Origin: Spirochaetaceae bacterium
GTDB taxonomy: Bacteria; Spirochaetota; Spirochaetia; Treponematales; Breznakiellaceae
DNA: 5,535 nt
Direction of reading: 5' to 3'
Assembly: GCA_031280705.1 (NCBI GenBank)
Contig: JAITGJ010000134.1
Coordinates: 1 to 5,535, forward strand
In this document: positions 1 to 5,535 of the stretch, piece by piece
Numbering within the stretch: position 1 is the first letter of the stretch
How the letters are laid out: each line of letters opens with the position of its first letter
The notes under the pieces: model-generated
What the model saw: the letters and a program-made list of their open reading frames with translations, nothing else
What the model was told of the DNA's origin: nothing
Database searches by the model: none
Position numbers and translations under genes: made by a program

Positions 1-1352
1 CGCGCGGACCCCAGCGCGAAGAAAAGCGCGATTTCCGTAACAAAGCCCGCAAGAAGTCCGGCGTAGGCGCCGGCTTTGGTGGCGCGTTTCCAGTACAGGG
101 CGTACACATAGGGCGCGGCAAACGAGCCGGACACGATGCCCCAGGACAGGGACATCAGGTACACGATGATGCTGAGCTGGAACCGTGAGATAAAATACGA
201 AATAACGATGAACACCGCCGACAGGAGGCGCATCAGCGCCGCGGAGCGGTTTTTTGCCGTATTGCCGGACAGCCGCGCGGGGTACAGATCGATGGCCACC
301 GCCGAGGACGACACCAGCACCAGCGAAGACAGCGTGGACATGGACGCCGAAAGAACCAGGAGCAGAATCAGCGCGAGCAGCACGTCCGGGAGCTGCGCCG
401 TCAGGAGGGACGGTACAATAAGGTCGTAGTTGACGCCCCCCGCGGCGGTCCGGGGCACGGTGGTATTGTCGAAAAACACATGGGAAAAAGCCCCGGTGGA
501 GTAGGCGGAGAACCCGATCATCAGGGCGAATATGGTAGTAACCAGCGCCGCGCGCATAATCACTTTTTCGTTTTTAATGGCGTAGAATTTCTGCGTCATT
601 TGGGGAAGCCCCCAGGTGCCGAAACTTGTCATAAAAACAAGGGAAATGACGGTCAGCGCCGAGGGCCGCGCCGCCTCCGGAATATGCTCCGCATAGGCGC
701 GGGCCGCCTCCCGGGCCATGGCGAGGTAGCCGCCGCCCCGTCCCGACAGCGCCAGCACCATCATCCCCGCGCCGGCGAACATGATGATCCCCTGAATAAA
801 GTCCGTTATGGCGATGGCGAAGTAACCGCCCAGGATCAAATACACGCCGGTAAAGGCAATCATAATAAGGAGGGCAATATCGTAGGGAATGCCGAAAACC
901 GTTTCAAAAAGATGCCCCAGCCCCTTGAACACCGACGCCGAATAGGGCAGAAGGAAGATAAAAATAATGAGCGCGGCGAGTGGCTTTAAGTGCTTTGCGC
1001 CGTAACGGGTTTGCAGGAATTCCGGCATGGTCATGGCGTCGAGGTTCCAGGTCATGGTCCGCGTCCGCCGGGCCAGCACGAGCCAGGCGGCGCCCGCGCC
1101 CGCGAGGGCATTCCCCAGCGCTATCCACAGGGCGGAAAGCCCGAACTGCCAGCCCTGGGTGCCCGCAAAACCGATAAAAATAACCGCGGAAAAATACGAG
1201 GTGCCGTAGGCCACCGCGGAAACCCACGGCCCGAGCGTCCGTCCGCCCAGGAAAAAATCATTCAGGGTGCGGGTACGCTTCATGCCCCACACGCCGACCG
1301 CAGTCATCATTGCGAGAAAAATCACGAGAAAAACAACGCCAAGACCTGCCAC
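1..1352 (-). CDS. Sodium:solute symporter (SSS family), 3' end missing
   Basis: This is an inner-membrane carrier that would couple uptake of a small solute to sodium entry. The 450 visible residues start at GTG 1352, chosen because AAGGAG (1359-1364) lies 6 bases upstream and the reading frame is open to the window edge. Seen motifs: SAVIFIGFAGTQGWQFG (about residues 55-71), typical of the first core helix; LGGYFAIAITDFIQG (174-188), resembling the PutP/PanF segment around the conserved Asp and Gln; SASMSTLSS (335-343), the Ser/Thr region that forms the sodium site in this family; and WKRATKAGAYAGLLAG (421-436), which fits the second SSS family signature. Many hydrophobic segments alternate with short loops. 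Family members usually have about 480-550 residues, so the last helices lie outside the window. The substrate (proline, pantothenate, a sugar or other) cannot be read from these motifs. It is transcribed away from the MATE gene. Confidence 0.93.
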   Translation of the reverse strand, partial: MAGLGVVFLVIFLAMMTAVGVWGMKRTRTLNDFFLGGRTLGPWVSAVAYGTSYFSAVIFIGFAGTQGWQFGLSALWIALGNALAGAGAAWLVLARRTRTMTWNLDAMTMPEFLQTRYGAKHLKPLAALIIFIFLLPYSASVFKGLGHLFETVFGIPYDIALLIMIAFTGVYLILGGYFAIAITDFIQGIIMFAGAGMMVLALSGRGGGYLAMAREAARAYAEHIPEAARPSALTVISLVFMTSFGTWGLPQMTQKFYAIKNEKVIMRAALVTTIFALMIGFSAYSTGAFSHVFFDNTTVPRTAAGGVNYDLIVPSLLTAQLPDVLLALILLLVLSASMSTLSSLVLVSSSAVAIDLYPARLSGNTAKNRSAALMRLLSAVFIVISYFISRFQLSIIVYLMSLSWGIVSGSFAAPYVYALYWKRATKAGAYAGLLAGFVTEIALFFALGSA

Positions 1353-1358
1353 CGCACA

Positions 1359-1364
1359 CTCCTT
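1359..1364 (-). promoter_or_regulatory. Ribosome binding site of the symporter gene
   Basis: On the minus strand AAGGAG is followed by a 6-base spacer and GTG. It decides the start of the symporter, which has no ATG in a better place: the next in-frame Met is residue 15, already inside the first hydrophobic segment. Confidence 0.8.
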
Positions 1365-1397
1365 ATCGTGAACCGGCAAAACGCACATCCAATTCCA

Positions 1398-1419
1398 CCC
1401 GGTATGGTTACTAACCGGG
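1398..1419. repeat. Short inverted repeat in the symporter leader
   Basis: The arms CCCGGT (1398-1403) and ACCGGG (1414-1419) are perfect complements around a 10-base loop. The loop region itself contains GGTTA-C-TAACC, a second small dyad. It lies 46-67 bases upstream of the symporter start, a position where an operator or leader hairpin would fit. With only 6 base pairs this could be chance. Confidence 0.35.
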
Positions 1420-1481
1420 GACTGCGCTGTGCATAATACGGTCCGTTCCGCCGCCGGACCTGATCCACGGGAAAGTATACC

Positions 1482-1580
1482 AAACCGCGCGGTTTTGGAT
1501 AAGGTGCCCAAACGCGGCATGGATGCGTGCCCAAACCGCTACGCGGTTTGGGCTTGGGTTTTTGCCGGAGGCAAAAACCC
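1482..1580. repeat. Cluster of palindromes, REP-like, between symporter and MATE genes
   Basis: Three dyads occur within 100 bases. AAACCGCGCGGTTT (1482-1495) is a perfect palindrome. CCCAAACCGC (1530-1539) and GCGGTTTGGG (1543-1552) pair over 10 bases with loop TAC. GGGTTTTTGCC (1556-1566) and GGCAAAAACCC (1570-1580) pair over 11 bases with loop GGA. The word CAAACCGC occurs in both of the first two, and GTGCCCAAAC is repeated at 1504 and 1527. The stems contain almost no mismatches, which argues against chance. They resemble dispersed extragenic palindromes, although whether copies occur elsewhere cannot be seen here. The last stem could also act as a hairpin in the MATE leader RNA. Confidence 0.7.
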
Positions 1581-1668
1581 GCACTACGCCACCCCGCCAA
1601 ATCCGCCATGGAGGCCGCTTTTGGGCGGGTTGAGCAAGGTTCCTGTTGTTGTGTACGATGACTGTATC

Positions 1669-3078
1669 ATGAAACCACCCCTTGACCAGCAGGCAAAATT
1701 TGTTCAAATGACCACCGCGCCGGTGGAGCGGCTTGTGTGCGGCCTCGCCGTCCCCACCATCCTTACCATGCTGATTTCTTCGCTCTACAACATGGCGGAC
1801 ACGTTTTTTGTAAGTACGCTGGGAACCAGCGCCGTTGCCGCGGTGGGGGTTGTTTTTCCGTTGATGGCGGTGATTCAGGCGGTGGGCTTCTTTTTTGGGC
1901 ACGGTTCGGGGAATTATATCAGCCGCCGCCTCGGCGCGCGGGACGCGGAAACCGCCGCAAAAATGGCCGCGACGGGTTTTTTCTCGGCGATTATCACGGT
2001 CGCCATTATCGGCGCCGCGGGGCTTTTTTTCCTCTCGCCCCTTTCCCGTATTTTGGGTTCCACGGAAACGATCCTTCCCTATGCCCGCCGGTACATGCTT
2101 TTTATTCTGGTGGGCGCGCCGTGGATGGCCGGTTCGCTTGTACTGAACAACCAGCTTCGGTTTCAGGGAAGCGCCGTCTACGGCATGATCGGCATGATTT
2201 CCGGCGCGGTGCTCAATATCGCGCTTGACCCCCTGTTTATTTTTGTGCTGGATCTTGGCGTAACGGGCGCGTCTCTGGCCACGTGCATCAGCCAGTTTGT
2301 GGGCTGCGCGATCCTCTACCGGGGCTGTTCCGGCACGGGCAACCTGGCAATAACGCCGAAAAATTTTACGCCGCGCCGCGCCCTGTACCGGGAAATGGTG
2401 CGCGGCGGACTTCCTTCGCTGTTCCGGCAGGGGCTGGGGAGCCTTGGGGCGATCGTTCTCAACAATTTTGCCGGGGCGTTTGGCGACGCGCCCATTGCGG
2501 CAATTTCCATTGTGAACCGGGTTGCCATGACGGCGTTTTCCATTCAGGTGGGGTTTGGGCAGGGGTTCCAGCCGGTCTGCGGCTTCAATTACGGCGCGCG
2601 TATTTACAGCCGGGTGAAAAAAGCGTTTTGGTTCTGCCTTAAACTTTCCGTGGGCCTTGCCATTCCGTTTTCGGTTGTGGGGTTTCTGTTTGCGGAACAG
2701 ATAATTGCCGTCTTCCGCAAGGAAGATCTGGAAGTAATACGCATCGGCGCGCTTACGCTTCGCTGTATGTGCGGTGTATTTCCCTTTATGGGATCGGTAC
2801 TTTTAAGCAATATGATGCTCCAGACTATCGGGAAGCCCGTTGAGGCAAGCCTCCTCGCCATGTCGCGGCAGGGACTGTTCCTTATCCCGTCGGTGTTTAT
2901 CCTCACATCCCTGTTCGGGATGCTTGGCGTACAGATAGCCCAGCCCGTGGCGGACGCGGGCGCCTTTCTTTTCGCCATTCCCATTACGGCGAAAGTGTGG
3001 CGCGGCATGAAAGAAGACCGGCCCCTCTCCGGTTCCGCCGCGCCGCCCGCCGAAATCCCCGTTGACGAACCGATCTAG
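1669..3078 (+). CDS. MATE-family multidrug/cation efflux protein
   Basis: This is an integral inner-membrane transporter that would export cationic drugs or metabolites using a sodium or proton gradient. With start ATG 1669 it has 469 residues, close to the usual 440-470 for bacterial MATE proteins, and about 12 hydrophobic segments. Seen motifs: LAVPTILTMLISSLYNMADTF (first helix, residues 26-46, with the NMAD signature), LDPLFIFVLDLGVTGASLAT (186-205, marking the end of the first six-helix half), and GFGQGFQPVCGFNYGAR (295-311, the matching loop in the second half). The two halves show the family's internal symmetry. The frame is open 240 bases further upstream through the palindrome cluster, but that part is proline-rich, hydrophilic and unlike the family. 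ATG 1669 has no clear ribosome site, and ATG 1708 (MTTAPVERL) is the alternative start. The tail after residue 450 is hydrophilic and rich in Pro/Ala. The substrate is unknown. Confidence 0.93.
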   Translation: MKPPLDQQAKFVQMTTAPVERLVCGLAVPTILTMLISSLYNMADTFFVSTLGTSAVAAVGVVFPLMAVIQAVGFFFGHGSGNYISRRLGARDAETAAKMAATGFFSAIITVAIIGAAGLFFLSPLSRILGSTETILPYARRYMLFILVGAPWMAGSLVLNNQLRFQGSAVYGMIGMISGAVLNIALDPLFIFVLDLGVTGASLATCISQFVGCAILYRGCSGTGNLAITPKNFTPRRALYREMVRGGLPSLFRQGLGSLGAIVLNNFAGAFGDAPIAAISIVNRVAMTAFSIQVGFGQGFQPVCGFNYGARIYSRVKKAFWFCLKLSVGLAIPFSVVGFLFAEQIIAVFRKEDLEVIRIGALTLRCMCGVFPFMGSVLLSNMMLQTIGKPVEASLLAMSRQGLFLIPSVFILTSLFGMLGVQIAQPVADAGAFLFAIPITAKVWRGMKEDRPLSGSAAPPAEIPVDEPI

Positions 3079-3146
3079 CGATGGCCGCGCCGCCCGTCGT
3101 GCTGCGCGCGGCCTGCGCACTGCCGTGCGGACGTTCCGTCTCCGTG

Positions 3147-3176
3147 CGTCCTTACGGCATTATTGCCGTAAGGACG
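3147..3176. terminator. Strong hairpin between convergent genes, probable bidirectional terminator
   Basis: The arms CGTCCTTACGGCA (3147-3159) and TGCCGTAAGGACG (3164-3176) pair perfectly over 13 bases with loop TTAT. It starts 68 bases after the MATE stop and 50 bases beyond the lipoprotein stop on the other strand, where a shared terminator is expected. Neither side has a T run, so it departs from the standard intrinsic terminator. It may instead stabilise 3' ends or belong to a dispersed palindrome family. Confidence 0.55.
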
Positions 3177-3194
3177 GACCCTCCCCGCGCAACG

Positions 3195-3240
3195 TATACA
3201 AGGGAGTGCGCCTGTGTCCAAAACGCTACGGGCTTGTATA
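3195..3240. repeat. Inverted repeat TATACAAG / CTTGTATA at the lipoprotein 3' end
   Basis: TATACAAG (3195-3202) and CTTGTATA (3233-3240) are perfect 8-base complements separated by 30 bases. One arm lies in the last codons of the lipoprotein gene and the other just beyond its stop (3226-3228). It is either a long-loop hairpin in the 3' end of the message or chance; support is modest. Confidence 0.3.
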
Positions 3241-4026
3241 TCGTATGGCGTAGGTGCCGGTGTTGTACCCAACCACTTTCAGGTACACGATTCCTGTATA
3301 ACTCGTAATCGTTTTTGGTGTCGTAAACCCAGAGTCTGTCAGTGAAAATAAAACCGTGGCTCTATCGGACTGGTATGCGGTAACACGTATGTCGCACGTT
3401 GGAACCGGTATATATGCCCCGTACTGGTCAGAATCCGCCCACTGTATGCCGTAGGTTGTTCCTGCCTGTGCCGTAAACGTGTACATATCTTCTTCACTAG
3501 ATTCATCAAGCCTCGCGTTTACCCAGGTATTAGCGGACAAGGAAACAATAGCATCGCCTTCCTCATAATACTTTATGGCGTAGGTGCCGGTAGAATTTGA
3601 AAAACTATACGCCCCTGCCACTTTCAGGTACACGGTTCCCGCATAGCGCGGAATCGCCCGTGCGGGAGAAAAACCTTGGTCTGTCGATGAAAATAAAACC
3701 GTGCTTTTATCGGACTGGTATGCGGTAACAAATATGTCGCACATTGGAACCGGAGTATATGCCCCGTACTGACCAGCATCCGCCCACTGTATCCGGTAAA
3801 TTTTATCGGCGCTTGCCGCGGTAAAGGTGTACCAGTTAATATCCCTGTTTCCGTCTTTATCCGGTTCTGAAATACGCCCGCTTGTCCACTCTCCACCGGT
3901 CAACGTAACCGGGTTCCCCGGACTGCCGGTTTCTCCGTCCATGGGGCAGCCCGTCAGGGCAATCATCATAAAAAATGACAGCGCAAGCGCCGCCATGCCC
4001 GCTTTTGCAAAAGTTTTGTGTTTCAT
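3226..4026 (-). CDS. Predicted lipoprotein with two tandem beta-rich repeats
   Basis: I do not recognise a named family. The 266-residue product begins with a lipoprotein signal: a basic N-terminus (MKHKTFAK), a hydrophobic core, and the lipobox LTGC with Cys27 as the lipid-bearing residue, so it should be membrane-anchored and face the periplasm or cell surface. A short linker rich in Gly/Pro follows. Two homologous units then occupy residues about 47-154 and 168-264. Both contain YTFTA, then IQWAD..QYGAY.PVP.CDI, VTAYQSD and VYLKV.G, and they end in TGTYAI. In the core 63-residue stretch 42 positions are identical. Each unit has one Cys (96 and 211). The pattern suggests a small beta-sandwich, somewhat like pre-peptidase C-terminal or carbohydrate-binding modules, but that is inference. 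Start ATG 4026 is supported by AGGAG (4035-4039), 8 bases upstream. The gene looks more AT-rich than its neighbours. Confidence 0.85.
   Translation of the reverse strand: MKHKTFAKAGMAALALSFFMMIALTGCPMDGETGSPGNPVTLTGGEWTSGRISEPDKDGNRDINWYTFTAASADKIYRIQWADAGQYGAYTPVPMCDIFVTAYQSDKSTVLFSSTDQGFSPARAIPRYAGTVYLKVAGAYSFSNSTGTYAIKYYEEGDAIVSLSANTWVNARLDESSEEDMYTFTAQAGTTYGIQWADSDQYGAYIPVPTCDIRVTAYQSDRATVLFSLTDSGFTTPKTITSYTGIVYLKVVGYNTGTYAIRYTSP
3235..3525 (-). repeat. Second copy of the lipoprotein repeat unit
   Basis: It codes for residues 168-264. The DNA is strikingly like the first copy: blocks such as CGGACTGGTATGCGGTAACA and GCCCCGTACTG recur 345 bases apart, and the block GGCGTAGGTGCCGGT recurs 330 bases apart. 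The 15-base difference corresponds to a 5-residue insertion (around FSNST) in the first copy. Similarity at DNA level points to a fairly recent duplication. Confidence 0.85.
3565..3888 (-). repeat. First copy of the lipoprotein repeat unit
   Basis: It codes for residues 47-154. Compared with the second copy it has a longer loop after the first tryptophan (EPDKDGNRDIN) and the extra residues around FSNST before TGTYAI. The rest aligns without gaps. Confidence 0.85.
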
Positions 4027-4034
4027 GCGTTATG

Positions 4035-4039
4035 CTCCT
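4035..4039 (-). promoter_or_regulatory. Ribosome binding site of the lipoprotein gene
   Basis: AGGAG on the minus strand is separated by 8 bases from ATG 4026. It fixes the lipoprotein start, which also places the signal peptide at the very N-terminus. Confidence 0.75.
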
Positions 4040-4075
4040 GCGCGTTTATCGCCCGCCGGCTTTGATATATCCAAA

Positions 4076-4093
4076 CGCCGGATAAATCCGGCG
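4076..4093. other. Hairpin in the lipoprotein upstream region
   Basis: CGCCGGAT (4076-4083) and ATCCGGCG (4086-4093) form a perfect 8-base dyad around AA. On the minus strand it is followed by TTTGGATATATC, so it may be a weak terminator after the DUF4469 gene and the 23-bp array, or a leader hairpin of the lipoprotein message. It lies 50 bases upstream of the lipoprotein start. No T tract longer than three is present. Confidence 0.45.
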
Positions 4094-4135
4094 GTATGGG
4101 CGCTTTTCCGTAACGCCGCGGTCCCGTCCGCGCGC

Positions 4136-4306
4136 GCCGCCGCACATAGCCCGCGTGCGTCCCCGCACATAGCCCGCGTGTGTACCGCCACATAGCCCGC
4201 GTGTGCCGCCGCACATAGTCCGCGTGTGCCGCCGCACATAGCCCGCGTGTGCCGCCGCACATAGCCCGCGTGTGTCCCCACACATAGCCCGCGTGTGTTC
4301 CGCCGC
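4136..4306. repeat. Tandem array of seven 23-bp units (minisatellite)
   Basis: The word ACATAG starts at 4144, 4167, 4190, 4213, 4236, 4259 and 4282, exactly 23 bases apart each time. A 16-base core ACATAGYCCGCGTGYG is kept in all units, while the remaining 7 bases vary (for example CCGCCGC, TACCGCC, TCCCCAC). Units 3 and 5 are identical and unit 4 differs from them by one base. The array starts about 110 bases upstream of the lipoprotein start and ends against the stop codon of the DUF4469 gene. Because 23 is not a multiple of 3 and the unit has no minus-strand stop, all three minus frames stay open and read the same 23-residue repeat. I regard this as non-coding. A unit is not self-complementary. 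Confidence 0.95.
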
Positions 4307-4307
4307 G

Positions 4308-5060
4308 CTACGCCACGCTTAAAACAGCCGCAAGACGCGCGGTACGCGGCTCCTTCACCACAAACGATCCCGAACTAAACTGCGTTACCACCTCTACCTG
4401 CCACTGCCCCGCCGCCAGCGCGGGGATTATGCCCACAATGCGGCTTGCCGTGTTGTCCGCGAGGTGCCCGGTAACCTGAATCCGCTCCGTGGCATTGGCG
4501 GCGTTCACAAAGTACACCCCGCAGTCCGCGCTGTCCCCGGCAATCTTTATCTTGTGCCCGGCCAGCGCGAACATTCCGCCCGGCGTGAGTGTCTCGTTTA
4601 CGGCTTCCGTGGTAACGTCCGTAATCTCCGCGATAAAGCCGCTCGTCTCCGCCACGCCCTCAATCAGCACTTCGATATGGCTTGCCAAATCGCGCAGGGG
4701 TTTTAAGGCGCGGAAACTGAAGCGTACCGGGTGTTTTACCGGGTCATAGTGTTCCATCTCGTTCTGCCAGACGCCGCCGATGCGCGGGTGCAGGCTGTAA
4801 TACCCGGTGTTCACGGAAAAGCCGTCGCAGAGCTGGTAGGCGGCCTCATCAAAAAATTGCCGCACATACTCCACCAGGTCCTGATAGTTCCCGGTGAAGC
4901 CGCCCCGGTTCTTGAGCGCGGCGCACACCTGCTCAATGGTGAGCGATGCCTCGTCATCCGTCCGCGCGATAAACGCGCCGTCCACGCCGTGCAGGTAGTT
5001 GGGGTAGAGCTTCGCCCGGATGCGGTGCAGGGTTTCTGTTACATTGTTAATAATTGCCAT
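4308..5060 (-). CDS. HU-like DNA-binding domain protein with C-terminal DUF4469
   Basis: The 250-residue product fits a two-domain architecture. Residues 1 to about 135 resemble the HU/IHF-like DNA-binding family in which basic strands contact DNA (LTIEQVCAALKNRGGFTGNY, then PVRFSFRALKPLRDL). Residues about 158-245 resemble DUF4469, an immunoglobulin-like domain of unknown role (LTPGGMFALAGHKIKIAGD, GVYFVNAA, RIVGIIPALAAGQWQVEVVT). The family names are from memory and were not searched. There is no signal peptide or membrane segment, so it should be cytoplasmic, presumably nucleoid- or DNA-associated. ATG 5060 is preceded by AAGGAG (5067-5072) with a 6-base spacer. Its 3' end abuts the 23-bp array and its upstream region carries a GA tract. 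Relatives often occur in several copies per genome. The specific target or regulon is unknown. Confidence 0.85.
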   Translation of the reverse strand: MAIINNVTETLHRIRAKLYPNYLHGVDGAFIARTDDEASLTIEQVCAALKNRGGFTGNYQDLVEYVRQFFDEAAYQLCDGFSVNTGYYSLHPRIGGVWQNEMEHYDPVKHPVRFSFRALKPLRDLASHIEVLIEGVAETSGFIAEITDVTTEAVNETLTPGGMFALAGHKIKIAGDSADCGVYFVNAANATERIQVTGHLADNTASRIVGIIPALAAGQWQVEVVTQFSSGSFVVKEPRTARLAAVLSVA

Positions 5061-5066
5061 GGGGGA

Positions 5067-5072
5067 CTCCTT
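5067..5072 (-). promoter_or_regulatory. Ribosome binding site of the DUF4469 gene
   Basis: AAGGAG on the minus strand lies 6 bases before ATG 5060, the same spacing as in the symporter gene. The surrounding C-rich sequence makes the purine core stand out. Confidence 0.8.
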
Positions 5073-5080
5073 GGGGGATG

Positions 5081-5108
5081 GTTATAGTGGGAAGAAAGTT
5101 TTTTGACG
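5081..5108 (-). promoter_or_regulatory. Possible promoter of the DUF4469 gene
   Basis: On the minus strand TATAAC (5081-5086) could be a -10 box. CGTCAA (5103-5108) sits 16 bases upstream of it and is a poor -35 match. The -10 would lie only 20 bases from the start codon and overlaps nothing else. Support is weak. Confidence 0.25.
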
Positions 5109-5198
5109 GGGCGTAAGGGGAGATGACACAGCCCGGGGCCGGTGTGATTCTTTGGACAGACCTCTCCGGGTGTATGAAAAAAGATTCAGGTGAGGGTT

Positions 5199-5493
<295 letters not shown>

Positions 5494-5532
5494 GAGCGCC
5501 CCGGGCCGGGCCGGGCGGCGGGCCCGGCGCTC
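5494..5532. repeat. GC-rich inverted repeat at the right edge
   Basis: GAGCGCC (5494-5500) pairs with GGCGCTC (5526-5532). After a 2-base bulge, GGGCC (5503-5507) pairs with GGCCC (5521-5525), giving 12 base pairs around a G/C-only loop. It has no T run on either side within the window. It may be a terminator or repeat belonging to a neighbouring gene beyond the edge. Confidence 0.5.
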
Positions 5533-5535
5533 TGA

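Noticed and set aside
136..1227. Several open frames on both strands inside the symporter region
   Set aside because: They are shadows of the GC-rich symporter gene, whose minus-strand frame carries the family motifs and a good ribosome site.
1433..1438. TATTAT as a -10 box for the symporter gene (minus strand)
   Set aside because: No acceptable -35 sequence lies 16-18 bases upstream, and the hexamer alone is too weak.
1411..1902. Minus-strand reading frame across the intergenic palindromes and the MATE 5' end
   Set aside because: It overlaps the well-supported MATE gene on the opposite strand, and its product is low-complexity and basic. It has no family resemblance or ribosome site.
4023..4285. 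A repeat-protein gene encoded by the 23-bp array
   Set aside because: All three minus frames are open for the simple reason that the unit lacks minus-strand stops. None has a ribosome site, and the peptide is only the repeat read in shifted frames. The ATGA overlap is kept as a finding but not as a gene.
4136..4306. CRISPR array
   Set aside because: The repeat is continuous at a 23-base period with only a 7-base variable part. There are no unique spacers of 25-40 bases, no palindromic repeat and no cas gene.

Overview
The window is a 5.5 kb, GC-rich stretch carrying four genes and an unusual amount of repetitive non-coding DNA. The best guess for the source is a spirochaete of the Treponema group, possibly a host-associated or gut lineage. 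This is an inference from one protein of the HU-like plus DUF4469 architecture (which I associate mainly with Treponema and Bacteroidetes), a short secreted lipoprotein built of internal repeats, clear AAGGAG-type ribosome sites, and palindrome- and repeat-rich intergenic DNA. There are no rRNA or tRNA genes, so the assignment is tentative.

Layout. (1) 1-1352, minus strand: a sodium:solute symporter (SSS family) cut off by the left edge, starting at GTG. (2) 1353-1668: divergent intergenic region holding a cluster of perfect short palindromes that looks like REP-type repeat DNA. (3) 1669-3078, plus strand: a complete 469-residue MATE-family efflux protein. (4) 3079-3225: convergent gap with a strong 13-bp hairpin that probably serves as a shared transcription end. 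(5) 3226-4026, minus strand: a 266-residue predicted lipoprotein made of two copies of a roughly 100-residue beta-rich unit. (6) 4027-4307: leader region of the lipoprotein gene, with one hairpin and a strict 23-bp tandem array of seven units that runs up to the stop codon of the next gene. (7) 4308-5060, minus strand: a 250-residue HU-like DNA-binding/DUF4469 protein. (8) 5061-5535: about 475 bases with no convincing gene, holding a (GA)20 microsatellite, short G/C hairpins (one with a UUCG loop) and a very GC-rich hairpin at the right edge.

How the parts relate. The symporter and the MATE exporter are divergently transcribed, so both could be read from the 1353-1668 region, but nothing shows that they share a pathway. 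The DUF4469 gene and the lipoprotein gene point the same way. They are separated only by the 23-bp array, so the array lies in the 3' flank of one and the upstream region of the other. No defence system, mobile-element gene or CRISPR is present. The most distinctive signals are the tandem array, the GA tract on the other side of the same DUF4469 gene, and the internal duplication in the lipoprotein.
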